From: Planctomycetaceae bacterium
GTDB taxonomy: Bacteria > Planctomycetota > Planctomycetia > Planctomycetales > Planctomycetaceae
Reading direction: 5' to 3'
Length of the DNA stretch: 32,639 nucleotides
Assembly: GCA_020426515.1 (NCBI GenBank)
Contig: JAGQPW010000041.1
Location: forward strand, 1-32,639
A program made the translations under genes and the position numbers. Shown piece by piece: positions 1 to 8,721 of the stretch. The notes below the pieces were generated by a model. That model ran no database searches, was not told the origin of the DNA, and saw only the letters and a list, made by a program, of their open reading frames with translations. The first letter of the stretch is position 1. Each line of letters starts with the position of its first letter.

Positions 1-3000
1 TCCAGTTCCGGGCTGAGTATCTGGTTGTTGTTGATCAGACCAACAACAGTTCCGTTGGCCCAGTTGTCTCGACCGATGCGGTTGAGACTGGGTTGTGGTG
101 AGAAGGGAGCCAGAGCGGAGTTGCCGCCGCCTGCAGCTCCTGCAGTTCCTGCCGTTCCGCCGCCACCGGCTGCGCCGGTCGTGCCACCGGACGTCCCCGC
201 ACCGCCAGCCGCCCCGTTCGTTGGGTCGGTTGAGCCGAAGGGGCGGATCGGATTGAACTCATTGTCCACGGTTGGACCACCGACGGTGTCCTGCACGTTG
301 AAGTCGAAGTCGATGCCGATCTGTTCGAAGAACTGATCGCTCACCGTGATGTAGCGGACTTCAATTGTCACCTGAACATCCTGGAGTCGACGCAGCTGGT
401 CGAGCAGGTCGGCGATTTCCTGGTGGACTTTCTGCGTTTGGCGAATCACGAGGCTCAACGTGCTTTCGTGACTGTTCACTGAACCTTGACCCCCGATTTC
501 GTCCCAGCTTTGTGGAGCGATGGTGGTGGTGATCAGTTCAGACAGAGCTTCGAATTCGAAGTCCGAAGCTGCTGGTCCCTGCAGCGAAGCCGCACGACCA
601 TTCAAAGCGGGGATTGAAGCAGCCAGCGGGTTGCCGTTGGCTGGAATCTGTGCCAGTCCGCCGCCCAGTGCCGGGTAGGCAGGAATGCTCTGGTTGATGG
701 GAACCGAAGTTCCTCCCAGATTGAATCCGGAACCCTGCTGGAACACGCTGGTTGGTGCCCGGACAGAGACTGGAACCACCAGGTCGGCGACCTGATACAC
801 GGCCGTCTTCAACTCACCCTGCTGACGCAGTCGGCTGGTGATGTTGAGCACTTCGTTTTCGATTGTGTAGTCGAGGTTCAGCGGATGCAGCAGCAGGTTG
901 AGTGCACTGCGAAGCTGAATTCCATCGACTCCAATGCTCACTGGTGTTGTGGCACTGATGCCTTCTTCGGTGAGTCCGGCTTCATCGACGACCACGTTGA
1001 TTCCCTGGGTGTCGGCGATGTGCTGCATCACCTGAGCCAGTGGAACGGTTTCGAAGTGCAATGAGACAGGATTGAGCAGACTTCGACGCACGCGAAGCTC
1101 GGTCTCGGAATGCTCACGAGCATCCGTTGGAGCGGCCTTGCGGCGTTCCTTCAACTCCGCCCAGTTCGATGAGAACACCATGGGGTGGGCATCGGAGACG
1201 GGACTGAATGCGGAGGTTTCCACATCGTGCAGCTGCTGCCAGATGGCGGATTCCTTGTCGCTTCGGAGCCGGTCGACCTGATCGTTCCGCAGAGCGAACT
1301 GCGACTTCAGGTCCATGTTGACGACGACGGGGTTCGTCGGATCGAGTTCCTTCGCCTGCTTGGCGATGGAGTGAGCTTCGGCAAATCGCTTCTGGTCCAT
1401 CAAGGTGTTGTACTTGTCGACCAGTTCAGCCAGGTCCTGTTCAATCTTCAGACGGGTCTGCAGATCGCGTTCGATCAGGTCCTTGACTTCCGCATTCTTT
1501 CGCTCCATCTCGAAGATGGGAGCCTTCTGGTGCATGTAGCGTTCGATCGACGACCGGGTGCTTCGCAGCGATGCCGTCAGGGCACCGGTTCGTTCTTCGC
1601 CGAGGTCAGAGCTGGCGATCGATTCGAGAGTCTGATCGACCACTTCCAGTGCCTGTTCCGGCTTCTTTTCACGCAACTGTTCAGCCTTGGTCATGGCCTG
1701 CAAGGTTTCCACTCGCAGACGTTCGAACTTCACAGCCTGTTCCTGAATCGCCGAATCCATCACCTGGCCGTTGGGGGCAGGCAGCAGACCGCGAGGCTGA
1801 CCGGCAACTTCGTTACTGACCTGCTGAATGGCACCCCGGCGAGGAGCGAGTTCACGCAGCTTGTCCTGCAGCTGTTGTTGACGGAACGGGTCCAGACGCT
1901 CGCCCGAGTTGTAGGCAGCCAGGAAAGCGGCATAGGCCCCTTCCCGATTGCCCTGGCGAAGCTGTGCGACACCCTGGTTGAACATTTCGGAAGCAGAACC
2001 GCCAGCCGTCGACACGACACTATCCTGCTGGCGGACATCGGCCTGCATCACCCCGCCGGCGTTCGCGACATTGCCAGCGAAGGGAGCAGCATTGGAAGCA
2101 ACTTGATTTCCTTGACCAGAGCGGGCTTCGGCAATCGCCCGTGACAGGTCTTCCCGGATGCGTTCCGGAGTTTCTTCGAACAGGTCGTAGACCACATCAT
2201 ACTTCTGAGCCTGTTCGAGCTTGGCCACAGCGGCTTCAAGCTGTCCCTGCTGCATGGCATTTCGGGCTTGATGCAGCAGATTCAGAGCAGCAGCCTTCTG
2301 TGCTTCGGGAGAATTGGGCTCAGCAGCTGGCGGTGTGGAACTGGCGACGAGGCCGCCGGCCACCATGGCCTGATTCTGCGCGGTCTGCAGTTCCTGCAGC
2401 ACCAGCTCCGGACGGTCGTCAAACAGTCCGTAAGCGACTTCTTCTCGGCGAACGGCCAGAGCCTTTTCGCGAGCGGCGTCGAACTGGCCAGCGGCCATCA
2501 ACTTCCGGGCTGCACGAAGTTCCGCCAGAGCCTGTTCACGCAGGACATCTTCACGACGAGGTTCCGCTGTGGGAGTGGCATCGGCAGTCTGCTTGTGGGC
2601 GACGAGGATTTCCGTTCCGGAGAGCCGACCAATGTCGGCCAGAACGTGCTCCGGACGATCGTCCAGCAAGGTCCAAGTGGTGTCGATTTTCTGGGCTTCC
2701 AGAGCCAGTTCACGCGCTTCAGTCAGATGACCTTGCTGCATGGCCTGACGGGCCTGTTGCACAAGGCTTCGCGAGCGTGTCTTGGCATCCTGAGAAGCGG
2801 ATGGAGCCTGTGGTTGAGCCTGCACCTGAGTGGCCGAAGCGGGAACTGGTGCGTTCAACTGGGCCAGATTGTCGGAAGGGCCATTCGGGTTGGCCGGCAT
2901 GGCGCGGGCGAGTTCGACCATCACCTGTTCGGGACGCAGGTCAAACACGTCGTAGGTCAGGTCCAACTGCTGGACGTGCTGAACTTTGCCCTGAGCCTCG

Positions 3001-3629
3001 GCCAGATGACCCTGCTGAATGTCCTTGCGGGCGGCGCTGAGAACCTTTTGCGCGTAGTCGCGACGTTCGGCCAGGGTTTCCGGAACCTGACTGGGGATGG
3101 CTGTGGGGGCCTGTTGAGCAAACATCTCCGTCGCCGGACGCTGCGGGGCACTTCCCTGCAGCTGTGCGACGAGTTGGGCGGGCGTTTGTTCGTTGGGGCC
3201 AAGCGTCACTTGCCAGGCTGCTGCAGTCCGGGCTGCAATGGAAGCAAGCCGCAGGGCTTCTTCCCGCTGACCGGCCTGTTGCTTTGCCCGGGCCTGTCGC
3301 ATCAGATCCTGCACGCGGACGCGATTGGGATCGGCGAGTCCGGCTTCGTTGCCAGACACTGCTCCGAATGAATCCGTTCCGGCACTCGGTGTCGGACCAA
3401 ACGGATTGGCTGCCGGTGAAGTCTGTCCGGTTGCCGATTGAGACTGCTGCCGGAACTGGGCGAAGGGATTCGCCTCGTCGCCAGCCGGAGCCTGTGCATG
3501 CGTCTGCCGTGCCAGCCACGCGCTGGCAGCAACCAGACCGCCACACATAAGCAGTCCAAAGATTCGGAACAATGGAGGTCCCTCCTGGGGACCCATTCTC
3601 TTGTCGTGAGGTGTTCGATGTCGCGCCAT
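1..3629 (-). CDS. Secretin-family protein with long repeat-rich N-terminus, 3' end outside window
   Basis: The frame is open from the ATG at 3629 to the left edge (1209 codons seen, no stop), so the C-terminus is missing. Residues 21-47 form a hydrophobic signal or anchor ending near HAQA. Residues 108-500 hold five degenerate copies of a helical TPR-like unit, followed by further TPR-like stretches near 549-595 and 738-772. Residues about 849-933 look like a secretin N0/STN domain (LHFETVPLAQVMQHIADTQG), and about 1025-1115 like the N3-to-secretin entry (QVTIEVRYITVSDQFFEQIG). A Gly/Ala-rich insert lies at 1138-1169. Secretins form outer-membrane channels of type II/III secretion or pili; planctomycetes often have such TPR-secretin hybrids. 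No good SD precedes the start. No other secretion gene is visible, so which system it serves is unknown. The secretin assignment is firm to moderate because the pore-forming core lies mostly outside the window. Confidence 0.8.
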   Translation of the reverse strand, partial: MARHRTPHDKRMGPQEGPPLFRIFGLLMCGGLVAASAWLARQTHAQAPAGDEANPFAQFRQQSQSATGQTSPAANPFGPTPSAGTDSFGAVSGNEAGLADPNRVRVQDLMRQARAKQQAGQREEALRLASIAARTAAAWQVTLGPNEQTPAQLVAQLQGSAPQRPATEMFAQQAPTAIPSQVPETLAERRDYAQKVLSAARKDIQQGHLAEAQGKVQHVQQLDLTYDVFDLRPEQVMVELARAMPANPNGPSDNLAQLNAPVPASATQVQAQPQAPSASQDAKTRSRSLVQQARQAMQQGHLTEARELALEAQKIDTTWTLLDDRPEHVLADIGRLSGTEILVAHKQTADATPTAEPRREDVLREQALAELRAARKLMAAGQFDAAREKALAVRREEVAYGLFDDRPELVLQELQTAQNQAMVAGGLVASSTPPAAEPNSPEAQKAAALNLLHQARNAMQQGQLEAAVAKLEQAQKYDVVYDLFEETPERIREDLSRAIAEARSGQGNQVASNAAPFAGNVANAGGVMQADVRQQDSVVSTAGGSASEMFNQGVAQLRQGNREGAYAAFLAAYNSGERLDPFRQQQLQDKLRELAPRRGAIQQVSNEVAGQPRGLLPAPNGQVMDSAIQEQAVKFERLRVETLQAMTKAEQLREKKPEQALEVVDQTLESIASSDLGEERTGALTASLRSTRSSIERYMHQKAPIFEMERKNAEVKDLIERDLQTRLKIEQDLAELVDKYNTLMDQKRFAEAHSIAKQAKELDPTNPVVVNMDLKSQFALRNDQVDRLRSDKESAIWQQLHDVETSAFSPVSDAHPMVFSSNWAELKERRKAAPTDAREHSETELRVRRSLLNPVSLHFETVPLAQVMQHIADTQGINVVVDEAGLTEEGISATTPVSIGVDGIQLRSALNLLLHPLNLDYTIENEVLNITSRLRQQGELKTAVYQVADLVVPVSVRAPTSVFQQGSGFNLGGTSVPINQSIPAYPALGGGLAQIPANGNPLAASIPALNGRAASLQGPAASDFEFEALSELITTTIAPQSWDEIGGQGSVNSHESTLSLVIRQTQKVHQEIADLLDQLRRLQDVQVTIEVRYITVSDQFFEQIGIDFDFNVQDTVGGPTVDNEFNPIRPFGSTDPTNGAAGGAGTSGGTTGAAGGGGTAGTAGAAGGGNSALAPFSPQPSLNRIGRDNWANGTVVGLINNNQILSPEL
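2130..3047 (-). repeat. Four clear copies (plus one degenerate) of a roughly 50-residue coding repeat
   Basis: Within the secretin-like protein, residues 195-243, 288-336, 367-418 and 449-500 share one pattern: A+..hQQGxLxEA, a second helix, then D-x2-Y/W-x-L/V-F-D-x-R/T-P-E-x-V/I and a final E/D-L. A fifth, weaker copy lies at residues 108-157 (RQARAKQQAGQREEALRLAS), encoded near 3159-3308. Spacers between copies are Pro/Ala/Gln-rich and vary in length. This is protein-level repetition with diverged DNA, so it is an old duplication and not a recent DNA tandem array. Confidence 0.75.
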
Positions 3630-3690
3630 GATTCTGCTTGCCGCTGAAGAATCGTAAAAGGGAGCGCAGCCTGGGTGAGGGGCGCACGCA

Positions 3691-3709
3691 TCCCGTAACA
3701 GTTACAGGA
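3691..3709. promoter_or_regulatory. 19-bp near-perfect inverted repeat upstream of the secretin-like gene
   Basis: Two 9-bp arms, TCCCGTAAC and GTTACAGGA, flank a single A; eight of nine positions pair. It lies 62-80 bp upstream of the ATG at 3629, in the 296-bp gap between two minus-strand genes. The size and symmetry suit a dimeric regulator's operator, but no regulator is encoded nearby and no second copy was noticed. The rest of the gap (3630-3925) holds no gene I can support. Confidence 0.3.
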
Positions 3710-3925
3710 ACCAGCAGTCCGCAGATGCCTTCAGGGCACCCGACATCCTGCCGGGAATTCAGTTGTCAGTTCAAAACAGTGACTTGGTCGGGAGCTGGTG
3801 AGACCGGTGTCGCACGTGTCCCGGGGAAAGGAGACTTGGGGAACTTGAAAGGGGAATACCGCAGGAGTTTTGAAGGGGTCAATAGGGGGACGAAGTTTTC
3901 ACTCAATTCGTATCCGCGAGGAGAG

Positions 3926-5113
3926 TTATCCGGCGAGACCTGCCGGATTCCCGTGTTCGAGGGTCATGGAAACGCTCTGTTGTGGCTCCTCTGCCGTGTC
4001 GAACATGGTTTCAATCACGGCCTTTTCTTTGAGTTCGTCAATGATGGCCTGAGCCCGCTGTTCCTTCCATTCCTTGTCGAGGCGTTGCCGGATGGCATCT
4101 TGAACCTCTTCGAATGGGGTGTAGCGAGCTTCTCGCCGTCCGGTGACACGGACGACCTGAAGGGACCCCTCAGATACCAGCACATCGCTCAGCCGCTGAA
4201 CCTCAAGTTTCTCGACCGCAGCCCGCACTTTGGGGTTGGCGATACTCTCGGGCTGAATCCAGTCCCAGTGACCGCCATTTGCCGCCAGTGGGCCGTCGGA
4301 ATACTTCTTGACCACGGTGTCGAAGTCGACACCCGATTGCAGTTCTGCAAGGGCCTGGTCCATGACCTTTGCCGTCGCCTGTCGGCTGCCATGCTTGGTC
4401 ACGGAAATCTGCAGTTGCTGCCATTTGACTTTGGCGGGCTGTGAGTACTCTTCGAGATGGGCCTTGTATTCGGCCTTCAGCTGTTCGGGAGTGATCGGCG
4501 GCGGATCGCCTACCTTGGCCCGCACGTATTCCGACGCGAGCTGTCGCTCGCCGAACATGCGACGCATTGAAGCCAGTGACAGACCCTGGTCCTGCAGGGC
4601 CCCTTCAAGATCAGCAAGCGTTTCGACCTTGGCCTGCTTTTTCATCTCCTCGGTCTGCAGCTGGAAGAAGTGATCCAACTGCTTTTCAATTTCTTCGAGT
4701 TGCTCGGGCTTCAGCTTCGACTTGACGGAGTCGGCCATGAGGGTCTGTTCGATGAAGCGATCCAGGTCACGCTGAATCAGCTTTTCCTGAGCCTCACGAA
4801 TCTGGACCTTGGTCATCTGACTGCTGACCTGTGCCAGCCGGGTGGAGTAGGGCTCCAGCACGGCTCCTGCAAGAATTGGCGTTCCGTTGACTCGCGCGAC
4901 CACATCGGTGCTGCGCAACGGTTCGTCGCTGGACTTGTTGTATCCCACCTGTTGAATGTCGCCGCTGGTTACAGTTTCAACCTGAGCGTACTGCTCGGCA
5001 TCAACCATCCGCGGAGGAGGCGGGCCGACAACGGGGTTGTCCACTTTGTAGGTTTTCCCGGCGCAGCCGTTCACCAGCAGTATCAGCGTCAGTAGGTAGA
5101 GATGACGCAACAT
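3926..5113 (-). CDS. Lipoprotein peptidyl-prolyl isomerase, PpiC/SurA-like
   Basis: This 395-residue protein is predicted to fold or chaperone exported proteins at the cell envelope. It begins with a lipoprotein signal: hydrophobic residues 5-14 followed by VNGC with Cys17 as the lipid anchor. Residues about 70-215 are a helical SurA-like chaperone region starting at a VVARVNGTPI motif. Residues about 227-327 are a parvulin PpiC domain, with FDTVVKKYSDGPLAANGG and GHWDWIQPESI matching the family's core. The C-terminus is a charged helix. It lies 147 bp downstream of mfd on the same strand; a PpiC-family gene beside mfd is a recurring arrangement in bacteria. The ATG at 5113 has no SD. A 7-bp stem (3928-3948) overlaps the stop codon and could slow or end transcription. 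Family assignment is secure; the substrate is not known. Confidence 0.88.
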   Translation of the reverse strand: MLRHLYLLTLILLVNGCAGKTYKVDNPVVGPPPPRMVDAEQYAQVETVTSGDIQQVGYNKSSDEPLRSTDVVARVNGTPILAGAVLEPYSTRLAQVSSQMTKVQIREAQEKLIQRDLDRFIEQTLMADSVKSKLKPEQLEEIEKQLDHFFQLQTEEMKKQAKVETLADLEGALQDQGLSLASMRRMFGERQLASEYVRAKVGDPPPITPEQLKAEYKAHLEEYSQPAKVKWQQLQISVTKHGSRQATAKVMDQALAELQSGVDFDTVVKKYSDGPLAANGGHWDWIQPESIANPKVRAAVEKLEVQRLSDVLVSEGSLQVVRVTGRREARYTPFEEVQDAIRQRLDKEWKEQRAQAIIDELKEKAVIETMFDTAEEPQQSVSMTLEHGNPAGLAG

Positions 5114-5154
5114 CCGTGTTGGCCGGGGTGGGGGCGTTTCATAATGACCTGCAT

Positions 5155-5171
5155 CTGTTGAGCACCAACAG
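5155..5171. promoter_or_regulatory. 17-bp inverted repeat upstream of the PpiC lipoprotein gene
   Basis: CTGTTG and CAACAG arms flank five bases. The element is 42-58 bp upstream of the ATG at 5113, within the 147-bp mfd-ppiC gap. On the minus strand a weak promoter-like pair (TTGGTG, 16 bp, CATTAT) overlaps it, so it could be an operator, but this rests on symmetry alone. Confidence 0.22.
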
Positions 5172-5260
5172 CACGCAAGACCACTGAATAGCCGGATTTG
5201 GGACGTGAAAACGGGGATTCAGATGATGGGAAGCCCGAGGTTGTAAACACATTCCGCAAA

Positions 5261-8200
5261 CTAACGCAACACGGATTTCAGATGGTCCACCAATTCGGGC
5301 CCCTGCATGCCCACTTTCGGCAGAAGCAGGTAAGAATTCCGCCGGTCGACGATCCGCAGGTCGGTTTTGGCCCGTCCCGCCAGATCGTGAATCAACTGGT
5401 CATCGGCGTAGGTGAAGACGGCATAGCGGTCCTCTTCCAGCCGAATGTTTGTAATCCGCCAGCGGTAGGCCAGCAGCTCCAGTTCCTTCAGGCCCAGAAA
5501 CTGCACTGCCGGCTCGGGAATCGTGCCAAATCGGTCCCGCAACTCCTCGATCATCTCCTCCAGCTCCGCCAGCGTGACAATGGTCGACAGCTTTCGGTAG
5601 ACGTCCATCTTGTGTCGCCCCGGGGGAATAAATGAACTGGGCAGGTATGCGGAAATCGGCAAGTCGATGTTGACGTGGGGATTCTCCCGTTTTGGCAGAT
5701 CCTTCAACTCGCGGGCCGCGTTCTCAAGCAATTGGCAGTACAACTCGTAGCCCACCGTAGAAATGTGTCCGCTTTGCTCCGTTCCCAGAATGTTGCCGGA
5801 CCCGCGAATTTCGAGGTCCCGCATGGCAATCTTGAACCCGGCTCCCAGCTCGCGGAACTCTTCAATGGCTTTCAGCCGCCGGGCGGCCGTGCTCGACAGG
5901 GTTTTTCCTTCGGTGGTCAACAAATAGCAGTAGGCCCGGTGCTTGTACCGCCCGACACGACCACGCAGCTGGTGCAGGTCGGCCAGACCATAGTTTTCGG
6001 CCTGATTGATAAACATGGTGTTGGCGTTGGGAATGTCGATTCCGCTCTCGATGATGGTCGTGGCCAGCAGGATGTCCGCTTTGCCGTTGACGAACTTCAC
6101 CATCGCGTCCTCGAGCGCTTCGGGGGACATTTGTCCGTGTCCGATCACAATCCGCGCTTCGGGAACCATTTGCTGCAGTTTCTCCGCGACTTCCTCAATG
6201 TCGTACACGCGGTTATGCACAAAATACACCTGCCCCCCCCGGTTGAGTTCGCGCACCACAGCGGCTCGAATCAATTGAGCATCCCAGCGACAGATCCGGG
6301 TTTCAATCGCCATACGGTCCGACGGAGGCGTCGTCAGACTGGAGATGTCGCGAATCCCCAGCAGAGAGAGATGGAGCGTACGGGGAATGGGCGTGGCACT
6401 GAGCGTGAGAACGTCCACCGCCAGCCGCAGTTGCTTGAGCATCTCCTTTGCTTCCACGCCAAATCGCTGTTCTTCATCGATGATCAACAGCCCCAGATTC
6501 CGGAACCGCACATCAGGCTGCACCAGCCGATGCGTGCCGATGACAATGTCGACCAGTCCGGCTTCAATCCGTTCCAGCGTCTTCAGTTGCTCCTTGCGGG
6601 TTTTAAACCGGGACAATACGTCCAGCACCACCGGAAACTCGGCCATACGGTCGCAGAAGGAACGGTAGTGTTGCTCGGCCAGTACCGTCGTCGGCACCAG
6701 AATGGCTACTTGCCGACCGGCATCGACGGACTTGAAGGCGGCCCGCATGGCGACTTCGGTCTTGCCGAAGCCGACATCGCCACAGATCAGCCGGTCCATC
6801 GGACGAGGCTGCTGCTGGTCTTCTTTGACCTCCGCAAACGCCGATGCCTGATCCACTGTTGGCGTGTAAGGAAACGACGCCTCAAATTCCTGCTGGTACC
6901 GCGAATCGGGAGGGCAGGCGAGTCCCGACTGAGTAGCCCGCTGCGCCTGCAGACGCAGCATGTCTACGGCCATGTCAGTGACCGCTTCGGCCACTTTCTT
7001 CTTCTGCTTGCCCCACAGCGTCCCGCCAATTTTGGACAGCCGCGGGGCCATTTTGCTGGCCCCCACGTACTTCTGCACAAGGTGAATCAACGTGACCGGC
7101 ACGTAGATCTTCACATGGTCACGGAACTCGATGACGAGATGTTCTTCGTGCCCCCCTTCCCGCTCCAGCAACTCCATCCCGAGATAACGCCCGATGCCGT
7201 GCGTCAGGTGGACAACAAGATCCCCTTCTTTCAGCTCCAGGAAGCTGTCGATCGCGCGGCTTTCCGACCGTTTGCGCCGAACCTGCACGCCACGCCGGAC
7301 ATCAACTCGATTGAAAAGCTCGTGGTCGCTGAGAACCACGATTCCTTCGGCCACCAGTCGGTAGCCGCGAGTCACGGTTCCAAGACACAACTGCACGCGA
7401 GGAACAAGTTCCGGGACTTCTTCCTGCAGCAGTTCACTCAGTCGCTCTTGCTCGCCCGCGTTGTGACAGGCAATCAGCACCTGTTCATCCCGTCCCACAA
7501 CGGAGGCGAACTCCTGCAACACTTCCGACTTTGGACCAGTGAACCGCTCGATCGATTCCACCTGCAAATGACAGGAGGTTTCATAGCTCGCTTCGCTGAG
7601 CGCTGAAATGCTGACTGTCGGGAACTCGGTGCAGCGAGCGAGAGTTGCCTCCACCCCATACAGGCCGCGCGGGTCATCCAGACGCTGCAGGTAGTGCTTT
7701 CCCTCGTCCTTCAGATCGGCCAGCTCGCCCAGCACAATCCAGCTGTTGGGCGGCAGCGAATCGAGCACGCTTTGCCAGGCGACGGTCTCTTGTTCGTCAT
7801 CAGAAGATGCTGGGGCAATCGCCGTGAGCTGGACTTCTTCCAGTGTTTCGACCTTGCGCTGCGACTCCACATCGAACAGGCGGATCGATTCGATTTCATC
7901 GCCAAAGAGTTCGATGCGAATGGGGTCCACCGCTTCCGGTGGAAAGACATCCAGAATCCCGCCATGCATCGCGAACTCACCCGGCGCTTCCAAGGCGGGC
8001 ACGCGTTCGAAGCCGCGATCGACGAGCCATCGCAGGAATTCATCAACAGGCAAGTCGTCACCAACCCGCAACGTGCGGGTTCCCGCCTGACGCGATTCCC
8101 GTGCCGGGACCGGCTGCAACAGTGCAGGAAACGGAGCGACCACCACTTTGGGGGGTGCTGGAGATTCCAGCTCCCGCAACACCCGCAATCGGGCTCCGAA

Positions 8201-8518
8201 AATGTTGTCGGAGACGGAGTGTTCTTTCGGCAGAGTTTCCCACGCTGGAAAAACACCTGGCGGAGTGGGCAGCAGCGAGGCCAGATCAGCGGCGAAGTCA
8301 TCGAGATCGCCAATTCGAGGCAGCACCACCAGGAGCGTTCCCGGGGCATTGTTCGCGACCGCTGCGGCAGCCAGCGCGCAGGAGGAGCCCCAGGATCCAT
8401 CGATTGTCCCACCATGGCCCTGCCGCATCGCAGCAATTACCTGGCGAAACTCGTCGACATGATCCAGCAGAGGGACCAGTTCCGGAACAGTCCGGATCAA
8501 TGATGTCCGCGGAGCCAT
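5261..8518 (-). CDS. mfd: Transcription-repair coupling factor Mfd
   Basis: Mfd is the ATP-driven translocase that removes RNA polymerase stalled at DNA lesions and recruits UvrA/UvrB. The 1085 residues follow the family order. The UvrB-like N-terminal module includes GGILDVFPPE and IELFGDEIESIRLFD. The CarD-like RNA-polymerase-interaction domain lies near 428-500 (EGDLVVHLTHGIGRYLGMEL). The two RecA-like helicase lobes have Walker A GDVGFGKTE near 578 and DEEQRFG near 680. Later motifs include TLSATPIPRTL, ATTIIESGIDIPNAN and QLRGRVGR, then a C-terminal TRCF domain. Length is close to the 1148 of E. coli Mfd. The ATG at 8518 is preferred; an in-frame GTG nine bases upstream (8527) is also possible, and neither has an SD. 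A uvrA-like gene is present at 20244 but is not linked. Confidence 0.97.
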   Translation of the reverse strand: MAPRTSLIRTVPELVPLLDHVDEFRQVIAAMRQGHGGTIDGSWGSSCALAAAAVANNAPGTLLVVLPRIGDLDDFAADLASLLPTPPGVFPAWETLPKEHSVSDNIFGARLRVLRELESPAPPKVVVAPFPALLQPVPARESRQAGTRTLRVGDDLPVDEFLRWLVDRGFERVPALEAPGEFAMHGGILDVFPPEAVDPIRIELFGDEIESIRLFDVESQRKVETLEEVQLTAIAPASSDDEQETVAWQSVLDSLPPNSWIVLGELADLKDEGKHYLQRLDDPRGLYGVEATLARCTEFPTVSISALSEASYETSCHLQVESIERFTGPKSEVLQEFASVVGRDEQVLIACHNAGEQERLSELLQEEVPELVPRVQLCLGTVTRGYRLVAEGIVVLSDHELFNRVDVRRGVQVRRKRSESRAIDSFLELKEGDLVVHLTHGIGRYLGMELLEREGGHEEHLVIEFRDHVKIYVPVTLIHLVQKYVGASKMAPRLSKIGGTLWGKQKKKVAEAVTDMAVDMLRLQAQRATQSGLACPPDSRYQQEFEASFPYTPTVDQASAFAEVKEDQQQPRPMDRLICGDVGFGKTEVAMRAAFKSVDAGRQVAILVPTTVLAEQHYRSFCDRMAEFPVVLDVLSRFKTRKEQLKTLERIEAGLVDIVIGTHRLVQPDVRFRNLGLLIIDEEQRFGVEAKEMLKQLRLAVDVLTLSATPIPRTLHLSLLGIRDISSLTTPPSDRMAIETRICRWDAQLIRAAVVRELNRGGQVYFVHNRVYDIEEVAEKLQQMVPEARIVIGHGQMSPEALEDAMVKFVNGKADILLATTIIESGIDIPNANTMFINQAENYGLADLHQLRGRVGRYKHRAYCYLLTTEGKTLSSTAARRLKAIEEFRELGAGFKIAMRDLEIRGSGNILGTEQSGHISTVGYELYCQLLENAARELKDLPKRENPHVNIDLPISAYLPSSFIPPGRHKMDVYRKLSTIVTLAELEEMIEELRDRFGTIPEPAVQFLGLKELELLAYRWRITNIRLEEDRYAVFTYADDQLIHDLAGRAKTDLRIVDRRNSYLLLPKVGMQGPELVDHLKSVLR

Positions 8519-8709
8519 GTGAGTCACTGAAGATTATGGAACGCAGCCAGTCAGCGTCCAGTGCGACGAGGGCTGACAATTCGCATCAACGCCACTTGAC
8601 GCGACTTGTCCGGTTCGGGCAGACTGAACCCTCAGGGGTTTGAAGAATCTTGCTCCGCTTACCGTCCACCAGGACTGGTGCCGACCAATCCTGCCGCAAT
8701 TGACCCACC

Positions 8710-8715
8710 AAGGAG
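8710..8715 (+). promoter_or_regulatory. Strong Shine-Dalgarno AAGGAG
   Basis: AAGGAG ends six bases before the ATG at 8722, an ideal spacing. It fixes the start of the twin HMA-like gene and stands out because most neighbours lack a clear SD. Further upstream, at 8627-8640, AACCC and GGGTT form a small stem around TCAG, of unknown role. Confidence 0.7.
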
Positions 8716-8721
8716 ACTCCC

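Noticed and set aside
123..218. Possible DNA tandem repeat or CRISPR-like array
   Set aside because: The sequence is a codon-level Gly/Ala low-complexity stretch inside an open frame, with no constant repeat and spacer lengths.
2268..3371. A 367-codon plus-strand open frame and other frames over 1-3600
   Set aside because: All lie opposite the continuous minus-strand secretin-like frame, which shows signal, repeats and N0 domain. The opposing frames are composition shadows.
5675..7606. A 643-codon plus-strand open frame
   Set aside because: It is antisense to mfd, whose every domain motif is present on the minus strand. The plus-strand translation is rich in His, Gln and Arg and has no family motif.
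8596..8625. Promoter for the twin HMA-like gene (TTGACG, 18 bp, CAGACT)
   Set aside because: The -35 is good but the -10 matches only three of six positions, so it is not reported as a feature.
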